From contig NZ_CP094528.1 of the NCBI RefSeq assembly GCF_022811705.1, positions 310,001 through 374,000 on the forward strand: a DNA stretch of 64,000 bases. The letters are read 5' to 3'. Each line of letters starts with the position of its first letter. Position 1 is the first letter of the stretch. The position numbers were made by a program, and so were the translations under genes. The notes under the pieces are model-generated. The model was not told the origin of the DNA. It did no database searches and worked only from the letters and a program-made list of their open reading frames with translations. Source of the DNA: Agromyces larvae (GTDB lineage Bacteria; Actinomycetota; Actinomycetes; Actinomycetales; Microbacteriaceae). This document shows positions 1 to 7,985 of this stretch, piece by piece.

Positions 1-66
1 CTCGATGCCGGCCTGGCGCAGCAGCTGGAGGCGGGCGGGAGACGTCGAGGCGAGGTACAGGCGCAT
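1..66 (-). CDS. maf: Maf-like nucleotide pyrophosphatase, N-terminal part only
   Basis: Only the first 22 codons are in the window; the gene runs leftwards out of it. On the minus strand an ATG at 66 opens a peptide beginning MRLYLASTSPAR and continuing into RLQLLRQAGIE. The hydrophobic strand followed by a Ser-x-Ser-Pro-x-Arg loop and a helix is the typical N-terminus of Maf proteins, which hydrolyse non-canonical nucleoside triphosphates. In actinobacteria maf often follows accE directly. Here accE lies 6 kb away, on the same strand, so the usual block is split. The family call rests on a short but characteristic segment. Confidence 0.75.
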   Translation of the reverse strand, partial: MRLYLASTSPARLQLLRQAGIE

Positions 67-111
67 GCCCCCATCCTGCCGCGCACCCGCCCGCCCCCGC
101 CCGCCCCCTCC

Positions 112-208
112 GCCATGTACGCAATTCAGGTGCGGAGGTGTGTCGGCCGGCGTGTCGCGGCACTGAATGGCCGACACGCCGTGCGCGCTCCTGAATTGCG
201 TACATGGC
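112..208. repeat. Long inverted repeat between divergent genes
   Basis: A perfect 19-bp inverted repeat (112-130 with 190-208; core GTACGCAATTCAGG and its complement) encloses an inner 9-bp inverted repeat (140-148 with 169-177, GTGTCGGCC). Together they could form a hairpin of about 97 nt with an internal bulge and a loop of about 20 nt. It lies between the divergent maf and RNA methyltransferase genes. It could be a cis-regulatory hairpin, an operator pair, or a small MITE-like element. No target duplication is evident. Confidence 0.75.
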
Positions 209-270
209 TGGACTGGGTACTTGACGGGGCGGAGGGGGCGGGGCGGGGTGCGAGCGGGCAGGATGGAAGG

Positions 271-1608
271 ATGGCCCGCCCCTCCCGCCACCGCACGTCC
301 AGCCCCACGGGTGCCAAGCGCACCGCGCACCCGCGGCGCCGCACGCCCGCGGCCCCGGTCGCCGGCCCCGAGCTCGAGCTCGACGTCGAGCGCATCGCGC
401 ACGGCGGCGTCGCGGTCGCCCGGCACGAGGGGCGCGTCGTGTTCGTCGCCGACGCGATCCCTGGCGAACGCGTCCGCGCGCAGGTGACCGACGCGAGCCG
501 CGACCGGTTCTGGCGGGCCGAGACCCTCGAGGTGCTCGACGCGTCGCCCGACCGCCGCGAGCACGTGTGGGCCGAGGCATCCGTCGACCGCGCGCCCGAG
601 CAGCGGGCGGGCGGGGCCGAGTTCGGCCACATCCGGATGCACCGCCAGCGCGCCCTGAAGGCGGAGGTGCTGCAGGACGCCCTCGCGCGCATGGCGGGCG
701 AGCAGCGCGAGGTGGTGGTCGTGGCCGTCGACGACGCGCTCGCCCCCGGCGTCGACGTCGAGGCGGGCACCGGGTGGCGCACCCGGGTCCGCCTGCACGT
801 CGACGACGAGGGCCGGGTCGGCCCGTACGCGGCGCGCAGCCACCGGGTCGTTCCGGTCGCTAGCCTGCCGCTCGCGGCGACCGCTCTGCAGGGCATCGCG
901 CCGCTCGGCACCCGCTTCGACGGGGCGGTCGAGTCGGTCGAGCTCGTCGCGCCGACCGGGGGCGGAGCATCCGTCGTCGTGCGCCGGGCGGGCGATCCGC
1001 GCGAGGCCGCACCCGAGATCGTCGAACTGGTCGGCGATCGGCGATTCCGGCTCGCGCGCGATGGGTTCTGGCAGGTGCACCGCGGCGCCGCGGCGACCCT
1101 CACCCGGGCCGTGCAGCAGGCGATCGACCCCGACCGGTTCGACCTCGCCGCCGAGCACCTCGACCTCTACGGCGGCGTGGGCCTGCTCGCCGCCGCCGTC
1201 GGCGATCGGTTCGGGTCGACGCTGCGCATCACCTCCGTCGAGGCCGACGCGCGCGCGACCGAGCACGCCGGCGCGAACCTCGCCGACTTCGTGGGCGCCC
1301 GGGCGGTGACGGCGCGAGTCGACCGGTTCCTCACCGAACTCGGGCGATCGGATGCGTCGCGGAGCATCCGCGGCGGCACGATCGTGCTGGACCCGCCGCG
1401 CTCGGGCGCCGGACGCGACGTCGTCGCCGGGGTGGCCGCGCTGCACCCCGCGCAGGTGGTCTACGTCGCGTGCGATCCGGTTGCGCTCGCGCGCGACGTC
1501 GCGACCTTCCGCGATCTCGGCTACGGGCTCGAGGAACTGCGCGCATTCGACCTGTTCCCGAACACGCACCACGTCGAGGCCGTCGCGCGGCTGAGCGCTA
1601 TCGTGTGA
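271..1608 (+). CDS. Class I SAM-dependent RNA methyltransferase with TRAM domain (TrmA/RlmD-like)
   Basis: Predicted 5-methyluridine RNA methyltransferase of 445 aa. An N-terminal TRAM domain (about residues 30-90) is followed by a central part and a Rossmann methyltransferase. The SAM motif LDLYGGVGLLA is near residue 297, LDPPRSGAG near 373, the catalytic Cys in VACDP at 401, and the catalytic Glu in the final FPNTHHVE. The four Fe-S cysteines of E. coli RlmD are not seen. The ATG at 271 was chosen over an in-frame ATG at 115 because 115 falls in the inverted repeat and 271 follows an AGGA Shine-Dalgarno and precedes the basic pre-TRAM tail. The response regulator follows after 20 bases. 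tRNA or rRNA target cannot be decided from sequence. Confidence 0.85.
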   Translation: MARPSRHRTSSPTGAKRTAHPRRRTPAAPVAGPELELDVERIAHGGVAVARHEGRVVFVADAIPGERVRAQVTDASRDRFWRAETLEVLDASPDRREHVWAEASVDRAPEQRAGGAEFGHIRMHRQRALKAEVLQDALARMAGEQREVVVVAVDDALAPGVDVEAGTGWRTRVRLHVDDEGRVGPYAARSHRVVPVASLPLAATALQGIAPLGTRFDGAVESVELVAPTGGGASVVVRRAGDPREAAPEIVELVGDRRFRLARDGFWQVHRGAAATLTRAVQQAIDPDRFDLAAEHLDLYGGVGLLAAAVGDRFGSTLRITSVEADARATEHAGANLADFVGARAVTARVDRFLTELGRSDASRSIRGGTIVLDPPRSGAGRDVVAGVAALHPAQVVYVACDPVALARDVATFRDLGYGLEELRAFDLFPNTHHVEAVARLSAIV

Positions 1609-1628
1609 GGACAGCGGAGGGGGCGGCA

Positions 1629-2309
1629 GTGGGGCAGGCGCAGCACGACGGGCCGACGACGGTCGCGATCGTCGACGACCACGAAGCGGTGCGGCTCGGG
1701 TTGCGGGCCGCGTGCCGCGACGCGGGCTACGAGGTCGTCACCGAGGCTGCGGGGGTGCCCGAACTGCTCGACGCGCTGGGCCTGGACCGGGTCGACGTCG
1801 TGGTGCTCGACCTGTCGCTCGGCGACGGCCGCAGCGTCACCGACAACGTCCGCGCCGTGCTGGCCACGGGCAGCGGGGTGCTGGTGCACAGCATCGCCGA
1901 CCGGGTCGCCGCCGTGCGCGAGGCGTTGGCGGCGGGCGCCGCGGGCGTCATCCCGAAGTCGTCGCCGATGTCCGCCGTGATCGGCGCGATCGCGGTCGTG
2001 GCTCGCGGCGACGTGCTGAACAACGTGGAATGGGCGAGCGCGATCGAGGCCGACCGCGACTTCGCGAAGGCGGCGCTGGGGCGGCGCGAGCGCGACGTGC
2101 TGCACCTGTACGCGTCGGGCCTGCCGCTGAAGCTGGTCGCACAGCAGCTCGGCATCGCGCACTCGACGGCACGCGAATACCTCGACCGCATCCGGCAGAA
2201 GTACATCGAGGTCGGCCGCCCGGCGCCGACCAAGGTCGACCTGCTGCGCCGCGCCGTCGAGGACGGCATCCTGCCGGGGCTCGACGAAGCCGGAGATGCC
2301 CGGCGCTGA
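1629..2309 (+). CDS. LuxR/NarL-family response regulator
   Basis: Two-component DNA-binding regulator of 226 aa. The receiver domain begins VAIVDDH (acidic pair near residues 16-17) and has its phospho-acceptor Asp in VVLDLSLGDG at about residue 61. A C-terminal LuxR-type helix-turn-helix follows (LGRRERDVLHLYASG through STAREYLDRIR, about residues 153-200). The GTG start at 1629 has a GGAGGGGG Shine-Dalgarno about 7 bases upstream. The kinase gene begins inside its last codons (14-bp overlap), so the two are probably translationally coupled. The signal sensed is unknown. Confidence 0.88.
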   Translation: MGQAQHDGPTTVAIVDDHEAVRLGLRAACRDAGYEVVTEAAGVPELLDALGLDRVDVVVLDLSLGDGRSVTDNVRAVLATGSGVLVHSIADRVAAVREALAAGAAGVIPKSSPMSAVIGAIAVVARGDVLNNVEWASAIEADRDFAKAALGRRERDVLHLYASGLPLKLVAQQLGIAHSTAREYLDRIRQKYIEVGRPAPTKVDLLRRAVEDGILPGLDEAGDARR

Positions 2310-3525
2310 CGGGCGCCTCGCGCGCCCCGCGGACGCGCGCCGTGCGGTGAGCGGCGCACGGGTCGAGACCATCACCGGTCGCGCCCTCGGGGCCGCGGCG
2401 ATCGTCTTCTCGCTGCAGACCGTGCCCGCGGTGATCGCGCAGGCCGAGGCCCTCGTCCAGGGCGCGGCCGCCGCGCTCGGCGCGGTGATGTACGGTGCGG
2501 CCGTCGCGCTCGCGGTCGCGATGATCGCCCGGATCGCCGAACGCATCACCGCCGTGGTCTACGCCGTCGCGTACGCCGCGGCGCTGGTGGCGTGGCCGTT
2601 CCTCGTCGAGCACCCGGTCGCGCTCGACGGGCAGGCGCCGTGGCTGTACTACCTCATGACGGTCGCCACGACCGCGGTCGTCTTCGCGATGCCGATCGGC
2701 GCCGCCGTCGGGTACACGATCGTCGCGCCGGTCCTCTACGGCGTGGTGCGCCTGCAACCGCAGGGCGGTTCGGCGGATCCGTTCACCGCTGCGTTCGAGA
2801 CCGGCTACTCGATCGTGCTCGGCATGGTGGTCCTCGTCATCGTCGCGATGCTGCGGCACGCCGCGGCGGGCGTCGATGCCGCGCAGGAGGCCGCGCTCGC
2901 GCGGTACGACATCGCGGCCCGGCAGCATGCGAACGAGATCGAACGGGTGCGGACCGACGCGCTGGTGCACGACAGCGTGCTCACGACGCTGCTCGCCGCG
3001 GCGGCCGCGGGCACCTCCGACGAGCAGCAGCTCGCCGCCCGGATGGCCCGCGATGCCGTCGCCCGGCTCCGCGAGGCCGGAACGTCCGCTGCCGAACCCG
3101 ACGCCAGCATCGAGCTGAACGTTCTGGTGCGCCGGTTGCGTGCCGCCCTCACGACCTTCGCGACCCCGTTCACGGTGCGCGTCGTCAACGCCGGCGGCGT
3201 CGAGCTCACCGTTGAGGCGGTCGAAGCGCTCTATTCGGCCGCGGTGCAGGCGATGGTGAACAGCCTCCAGCACGCCGACGACGGCACGCGCCCGACGCGG
3301 CGGGAGCTGCGGATCCGCGGGGTGCGCGCGACCGGCTGCGTCATCGAGATCGCCGACACCGGCATCGGGTTCGATCCGGCGATGGTGCCGACGGAGCGGC
3401 TCGGGTTGCGCGTCTCGATCGAGGAGCGGCTCGCCGGCGCCGGCGGCCGTGCGACGATCGCGTCCAGACCGGGCCACGGCACGACGGTCACGCTGGTCTG
3501 GCCCGAGGGGGTGGATCGCGCGTGA
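2296..3525 (+). CDS. Membrane sensor histidine kinase partnered with the upstream regulator
   Basis: A 409-aa kinase with several hydrophobic N-terminal segments (about residues 28-180) and a cytoplasmic catalytic half. The likely phospho-accepting His is His225 in ALVHDSVLTTLL. The GHKL ATPase has its N-box Asn at about 322 (MVNSLQHAD), the G1 motif DTGIGFD near 354, and a final GLRVSIEERL / GHGTTVTLVWP. This layout matches kinases that pair with NarL-type regulators. It overlaps the regulator by 14 bp and the following gene by 4 bp (GTGA), which implies one transcript. The ligand is not predictable. Confidence 0.85.
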   Translation: MPGADGRLARPADARRAVSGARVETITGRALGAAAIVFSLQTVPAVIAQAEALVQGAAAALGAVMYGAAVALAVAMIARIAERITAVVYAVAYAAALVAWPFLVEHPVALDGQAPWLYYLMTVATTAVVFAMPIGAAVGYTIVAPVLYGVVRLQPQGGSADPFTAAFETGYSIVLGMVVLVIVAMLRHAAAGVDAAQEAALARYDIAARQHANEIERVRTDALVHDSVLTTLLAAAAAGTSDEQQLAARMARDAVARLREAGTSAAEPDASIELNVLVRRLRAALTTFATPFTVRVVNAGGVELTVEAVEALYSAAVQAMVNSLQHADDGTRPTRRELRIRGVRATGCVIEIADTGIGFDPAMVPTERLGLRVSIEERLAGAGGRATIASRPGHGTTVTLVWPEGVDRA

Positions 3526-4535
3526 TCGCCATCTCGCGCTGGCTGCTGCTCGCCCTGGGCGCCGCGTTCTCGATGTTCCACGTCGTGCTCGGTCTGAGCT
3601 CGCTCGGCGTGCCTCACCGGCCGTGGCCGACGCTCGCCGCGTTGGGGCTGTACGCCGCCGCGACGGTGCTCAGCCTCTGGCCCACCGGGCGGGTGCGGAT
3701 GCCCGACTGGCTGGCCGCGTTCGACCTGGTCGTCGCCATCGCGGTGCCGGTGCTGGTCACCACGCAGCTCGACCCCGACGCCGACAACGGGTTCGCGACC
3801 TGGTATGTGGCCGCGGTGGGCACGCTCATGACGATCGTCGCGGCCCGCCGCCAGCTCGTCATGGCGTGGATCGGCGTGGGGGCGCTCGCGTTGCAGACGC
3901 TGCTGTGGGCCGGGTTCGCGGCGCTCGGCAGCCTGGGGGTGGTGGGCAGCATCGTGTGGGTCGCCATCGCGCACGCGCTCACCGTCGCCCTGGCGTCGGC
4001 GGCGCGGGCGGCGCGGCGCTACGGCCAGGCCGAGCGGGAGGCGGCCGCGTGGCAGGCGGCGCAGGATGCGCACCTGTTCGAGGGCCGGATGCGACTGGCG
4101 CAGACGAGTCGCATCGCCTCGCCGATGCTGCGGCGCATCGCCGATCAGGGCGGTGTGCTCACCGAGCAGCAGCGACGCGAGTGCCGGATGCTCGAGGCCG
4201 CGATCCGGGACGAGATCCGCGGCCGGATGCTGCTCACCGACGTCGTGCGCGTCGAGGTGCAGCGGGCACGCGAACGCGGTATCACGGTGACCCTCCTCGA
4301 CGAGGGCGGCATCGACGAGCTCGACGAACCGGCCCGCGACCGGGTGCTGTCCCGGCTGGCCGAGGCGATCGCCCGGTCGACCGCCGACCGCATCATCGTG
4401 CGCACGGCGGCGGAGGGCTCGCCGGTGGCGGTCACGGTGGTGGGCCTGCGCGGGAGCGGGGACCCGGCCGCGCACGACGACGACGATGCGGAGGTCGAGC
4501 TCTGGCTCGAGATCCCGCGTGCCGTCGACGACTGA
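3522..4535 (+). CDS. Degenerate histidine-kinase-like membrane protein
   Basis: A 337-aa protein with about six hydrophobic segments in residues 5-160, then a helical cytoplasmic region (YGQAEREAAAWQAAQDAHLFEGRM) and a C-terminal part that sits where a GHKL ATPase would. I find no phospho-acceptor His, no N-box and no DxGxG motif. The tail runs through an Asp-rich stretch into a final VELWLEIPRAV strand that resembles the last strand of an ATPase domain. It overlaps the true kinase by 4 bp. Inference: a decayed or regulatory partner of the kinase, such as a heterodimeric sensor subunit. It could also be an unrelated membrane protein. Confidence 0.6.
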   Translation: MIAISRWLLLALGAAFSMFHVVLGLSSLGVPHRPWPTLAALGLYAAATVLSLWPTGRVRMPDWLAAFDLVVAIAVPVLVTTQLDPDADNGFATWYVAAVGTLMTIVAARRQLVMAWIGVGALALQTLLWAGFAALGSLGVVGSIVWVAIAHALTVALASAARAARRYGQAEREAAAWQAAQDAHLFEGRMRLAQTSRIASPMLRRIADQGGVLTEQQRRECRMLEAAIRDEIRGRMLLTDVVRVEVQRARERGITVTLLDEGGIDELDEPARDRVLSRLAEAIARSTADRIIVRTAAEGSPVAVTVVGLRGSGDPAAHDDDDAEVELWLEIPRAVDD

Positions 4536-4606
4536 TCCTCGCGGCCCCGGCCGACGGGCAGGGCACGAGGACGTGCCGCCGAGGCATCCGGGGTGGGCCA
4601 TCGGGG

Positions 4607-5834
4607 GGGTTATAGGCAAGAACGTGTGGATGGGATCTTGATCTCGCGGCGGAATCACGCGGCAGCACGAGTATTGTCATGGTCCGCGACCCTTAGTCGT
4701 GAACCATCCCTCGAATCAGACGCGCTGCATGGTATGCGGATCGTTGCTCGTGAAGAACGGGACGACCGCGGCCGGAACGCAGCGGTGGCGGTGCCGGGAC
4801 TGCGGGGCCTCCTCCGTACGGCGACGTCCGGATGTCACCAGACGTGAGCAGTTACGCCGGTTCCTGACCTGGCTGACGGGCAAAGCATCTCAGGCCGAGC
4901 TCGGCGGCGGTACTGGACGTTCCTTCCGTCACGACACCGCCTGGTGCTGGGACCTTCAACCCCGCATGCCGATCACCGGTGAAGTCCATGACGCGGTCCT
5001 CGTCGACGGCGTCTGGGTCGGGTCCTGGTGCCTCCTGATCGCGCAATCCTCGACCGGGACCGTGATCGCCTGGCAATGGGCCGCAAGCGAGTCCACTGCC
5101 GCGTGGGAAGCCCTGTTCACCCAGATCCCACCACCGACCGTGGTCGTCACCGATGGGGGCTCCGGGATCCGTTCCGCACTCGCGCGAACCTGGCCAGACA
5201 CCAAGGTCCAACGCTGTATCTTCCACCTGCAGATGAACGTGACCCGCGAACTCACACGCAAACCACGCCTGCACGCCGGCAAAGCACTCCGACAGATCGC
5301 GCTCGCCCTGACCGATGTCCACACGGTCGATGACGCGATCACCTGGCGGCTCACGCTCGAAGCCTGGTGGCAGAAATACGGGCACCTCACCCGAGAACGC
5401 AGCATGTACGACAACGGCCAGTTCGGGTACACCCATCACCGGCTCCGCAAAGCCTGGGTGATCCTGCACCGCGCCGCGCAAGCCGGACACATCTTCACCA
5501 ACCTCGAGCACGGCAACCCAAGAGCAACCTCACGCTTGGAAGGCCTGAACTCCCAGATCCGCAACCTCCTCCGCCACCACCGCGGCATGCCGATCGAACA
5601 CCGCCGAAGGGCCGCCGAATGGTTCCTGCTCCTCCACGAGATCCCCATCGATCAAGCACACAAGCACGCCCACCAGCCCGCACCGAAACACGTCGAACCA
5701 CCGACAGAAGACCCCATCGGACCCGCACTCTACGACACCGCCCTGAGCGCCGAAGAAGGCCTCTGGACCCGCTCAGGATGGGCAGGCAGAACATGACACG
5801 CCCGACACCATCCACACGTTCTTGCCTATAAGCC
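4607..5834 (+). mobile_element. Complete IS256-family (IS1249-like) insertion sequence, 1228 bp
   Basis: The element has 27-bp terminal inverted repeats (4607-4633 and 5808-5834) that differ at only one base, core TTATAGGCAAGAACGTGTGG. A 9-bp direct repeat CCATCGGGG flanks it at 4598-4606 and 5835-5843, consistent with the 8-9 bp duplications of IS256 elements. One transposase gene fills it. Intact ends, duplication and reading frame suggest a recent insertion. It landed downstream of the two-component operon and now separates that operon from a strong hairpin at 5865-5893. Confidence 0.92.
4699..5796 (+). CDS. IS256/IS1249-type transposase
   Basis: A 365-aa DDE transposase. An N-terminal zinc ribbon has two CxxC pairs (Cys10/13 and Cys34/37). 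Candidate catalytic residues are Asp103 (VLVDGVWVG), Asp152 (VVTDGGSGI) and Glu281 (SRLEGLNSQIRN), the usual IS256-superfamily order. CIFHLQMN near residue 175 matches the conserved C-x(2)-H signature that follows the second Asp. Length is normal for IS1249-type enzymes and no stop or frameshift is seen, so it is probably functional. The GTG start lies about 90 bases inside the left end. Codon use is less GC-skewed than in the neighbours. Confidence 0.92.
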   Translation: MNHPSNQTRCMVCGSLLVKNGTTAAGTQRWRCRDCGASSVRRRPDVTRREQLRRFLTWLTGKASQAELGGGTGRSFRHDTAWCWDLQPRMPITGEVHDAVLVDGVWVGSWCLLIAQSSTGTVIAWQWAASESTAAWEALFTQIPPPTVVVTDGGSGIRSALARTWPDTKVQRCIFHLQMNVTRELTRKPRLHAGKALRQIALALTDVHTVDDAITWRLTLEAWWQKYGHLTRERSMYDNGQFGYTHHRLRKAWVILHRAAQAGHIFTNLEHGNPRATSRLEGLNSQIRNLLRHHRGMPIEHRRRAAEWFLLLHEIPIDQAHKHAHQPAPKHVEPPTEDPIGPALYDTALSAEEGLWTRSGWAGRT

Positions 5835-5864
5835 CCATCGGGGTCACGGCCGCCGGGCATGAGG

Positions 5865-5893
5865 AAGGGGCCGGTCGATACGACCGGCCCCTT
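5865..5893. terminator. Strong hairpin, probable transcription terminator
   Basis: A perfect 13-bp inverted repeat (AAGGGGCCGGTCG at 5865-5877, complement at 5881-5893) with a 3-base loop. It lies between the plus-strand two-component operon (and the IS element) and the end of accE on the minus strand, so it could stop transcription from both sides. There is no long T tract, which is common for actinobacterial terminators. Before the IS insertion it would have been about 100 bases after the operon. Confidence 0.7.
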
Positions 5894-6063
5894 CAAGCTC
5901 GAGTCACGATGACAACCCGAATATCACCCTGACTCGCCCCCAACCGGTCATCGGTTACCCGACCGACGACCGTGGCGGCTCCGATGAGGAGCCTGCATGA
6001 CTATGCTGCCCCCCATCGGGGGCCTTGCCAAGTCGGTGTTTCGGGGGACAATGGCGGACACCC
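5894..6063. other. Intergenic spacer downstream of accE
   Basis: No gene is supported here. The stretch holds a second small palindrome (GCCCCC-CAT-CGGGGGC near 6009-6023) that could end the accE transcript. That palindrome contains CCATCGGGG, the same nine bases duplicated by the IS element 170 bp away. Confidence 0.45.
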
Positions 6064-6285
6064 TCAGCGCCCCCAGCCGACCCATCGCCCGGGACCCCGC
6101 TCGAACGGCCGGCGGTGCGGCCGCGCGGCGCGCACCCAGCCGTCGGTTGGCCCGGTCGGCGCCGGCGGCTGATCCCGCTGCGCGGCGATCGCGGCGAGCA
6201 CGACCGCGGTGGCCGCCGCGGCTTCGTCGTCGGACACGCCGCGGGTGCGGATCCGCAGGTCGACGGTGGGCTCGTCCTCGGTCAC
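6064..6285 (-). CDS. accE: Acyl-CoA carboxylase epsilon subunit
   Basis: A 73-aa protein reading [16 protein letters not shown] at the start and ending [13 protein letters not shown]...WVGWGR. Small size, acidic start, central Ala-rich helix and a terminal Trp/Arg-rich segment fit the actinobacterial ACC epsilon family, which stabilises the carboxylase complex. Its GTG at 6285 overlaps the accD stop by 4 bp, so the two should be translationally coupled. In many actinobacteria the next gene is maf; here an unrelated 6-kb segment follows. Confidence 0.82.
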   Translation of the reverse strand: MTEDEPTVDLRIRTRGVSDDEAAAATAVVLAAIAAQRDQPPAPTGPTDGWVRAARPHRRPFERGPGRWVGWGR

Positions 6286-7883
6286 AGCGGGATGTTCCCG
6301 TGCTTCTTGGGCGGCAGACTCGCGCGCTTGGTGCGCAGCGTGCGCAACGCCTTCACGATCGCCACGCGCGTCGCCGCCGGCTCGATGACCCCGTCGAGCT
6401 CGCCGCGCTCGGCCGCCAGGAACGGGGATGCCACGTTGTACGTGTACTCGTTGGCCAGCTGCGTGCGCACGGCCGCGACATCCTCGCCGGCCTCCTCGGC
6501 GCGCTTCAGCTCGGCGCGGTAGAGGATGTTGACCGCGCCCTGACCACCCATGACGGCGATCTCGGCCGTCGGCCAGGCCAGGTTGATGTCGGCGCCGAGC
6601 TGCTTCGACCCCATCACGATGTACGCGCCGCCGTAGGCCTTGCGGGTGATGACGGTGACCAGCGGCACGGTGGCCTCGGCGTACGCGTAGAGCAGCTTCG
6701 CGCCGCGGCGGATGACGCCCGTCCACTCCTGATCGGTGCCGGGCAGGTAGCCCGGGACATCCACCAGGGTGACGATCGGCAGGCCGAACGCGTCGCAGAA
6801 CCGCACGAACCTGGCCGCCTTCTCGCCCGCGGCGATGTTCAGCGTGCCCGCCATCTGATTGGGCTGGTTCGCGATGATGCCGACCGAGCGCCCCTCGATG
6901 CGGGCGAAGCCGATGAGGATGTTCGGTGCGAACAGCGGCTGCACCTCGAGGAAGTCGCCGTGGTCGACGACCCCGGCGATGACCTGGTGCATGTCGTACG
7001 GCTGGTTCGGCGAGTCGGGGATGACCGTGTTCAGCCGGTGGTCGGCATCGGTGATCTCGAGCTCGACGTCGGCGTCGTACACCGGCGACTCGCTCATGTT
7101 GTTGTCGGGCAGGAACGAGACGAGGGTGCGCGCGTAGTCGAGCGCGTCGTCCTCGTCGCTGGCGAGGTAGTGCGCGACGCCCGAGACGGTGTTGTGGGTG
7201 AGCGCGCCGCCGAGCTCTTCGAACCCGACCTCCTCGCCCGTGACCGTCTTGATGACATCGGGGCCGGTGACGAACATGTGGCTCGACTTGTCGACCATGA
7301 TGACGAAGTCGGTGAGGGCGGGGGAGTACACCGCACCGCCCGCGGCCGGGCCCATCACGATCGAGATCTGCGGGATGACGCCCGACGCCTGCGTGTTGCG
7401 GCGGAAGATCTCGCCGTACTTGCCGAGCGCGACCACGCCCTCCTGGATGCGCGCGCCGCCCGAGTCGAGGATGCCGATGATCGGCACGCCGGTCTTCAGC
7501 GCGAGGTCCATCACCTTGATGATCTTCTCGCCGGCCACCTCGCCGAGCGAGCCGCCGAAGGTCGTGAAGTCCTGCGAGTACACCGCGACCTGTCGGCCGT
7601 GGATGGTGCCGGTGCCCGTGACGACCGAGTCGCCGTACGGGCGCTTCTCCTCCATGCCGAACGCGTGGGTGCGGTGGCGCACGAACTCGTCGAGCTCGAC
7701 GAACGACCCCGGATCGAGCAGGCCCTCGATGCGCTCGCGGGCGGTGAGCTTGCCCTTCGCGTGCTGCTTCACCTGCGCTGCTTCGCCCGCAGCCGTCACC
7801 GCATGGTGGTAGCGGTGCTTCAAGTCGGCGAGTTTGCCCGCGGTCGTGGTGAGGTCTGGGCCGTCGGTGGTCGCTTCGGTCAC
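6282..7883 (-). CDS. accD: Acyl-CoA carboxylase beta (carboxyltransferase) subunit, AccD5/PccB type
   Basis: A 533-aa carboxyltransferase that moves the carboxyl group from biotin to acetyl- or propionyl-CoA. It has the tandem crotonase-like halves of PccB/AccD5 proteins: [14 protein letters not shown] in the first half and the oxyanion-forming [25 protein letters not shown] and [13 protein letters not shown] in the second. GTG at 7883 is preferred to GTG at 7892 because a TAGAGT -10 hexamer (7891-7896) ends seven bases upstream, giving a leaderless start. The biotin-carrying alpha subunit is not in the window; the biotin ligase birA is divergent and adjacent. Confidence 0.93.
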   Translation of the reverse strand: MTEATTDGPDLTTTAGKLADLKHRYHHAVTAAGEAAQVKQHAKGKLTARERIEGLLDPGSFVELDEFVRHRTHAFGMEEKRPYGDSVVTGTGTIHGRQVAVYSQDFTTFGGSLGEVAGEKIIKVMDLALKTGVPIIGILDSGGARIQEGVVALGKYGEIFRRNTQASGVIPQISIVMGPAAGGAVYSPALTDFVIMVDKSSHMFVTGPDVIKTVTGEEVGFEELGGALTHNTVSGVAHYLASDEDDALDYARTLVSFLPDNNMSESPVYDADVELEITDADHRLNTVIPDSPNQPYDMHQVIAGVVDHGDFLEVQPLFAPNILIGFARIEGRSVGIIANQPNQMAGTLNIAAGEKAARFVRFCDAFGLPIVTLVDVPGYLPGTDQEWTGVIRRGAKLLYAYAEATVPLVTVITRKAYGGAYIVMGSKQLGADINLAWPTAEIAVMGGQGAVNILYRAELKRAEEAGEDVAAVRTQLANEYTYNVASPFLAAERGELDGVIEPAATRVAIVKALRTLRTKRASLPPKKHGNIPL

Positions 7884-7890
7884 GCGGTTC

Positions 7891-7896
7891 ACTCTA
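7891..7896 (-). promoter_or_regulatory. -10 hexamer TAGAGT for leaderless accD
   Basis: Read on the minus strand, TAGAGT ends seven bases before the GTG at 7883, so transcription should begin at or next to the start codon. No convincing -35 is seen. It shares the 100-bp accD/birA gap with the promoter region of birA. Confidence 0.5.
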
Positions 7897-7985
7897 CCGG
7901 CGGGCTTTGCGGCGGCTTCGTTGACGGTTTCCTACAAATCCCGACCGGATACTAGCCTGAATCCGACACGCATCCGGAGGTGCAC

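Noticed and set aside
115..270. Upstream extension of the RNA methyltransferase from ATG 115
   Set aside because: The extension encodes the inverted repeat and has no TRAM-family similarity; ATG 271 has a Shine-Dalgarno.
5997..7955. 652-codon plus-strand frame
   Set aside because: Antisense to accD and accE, whose motifs are unmistakable.
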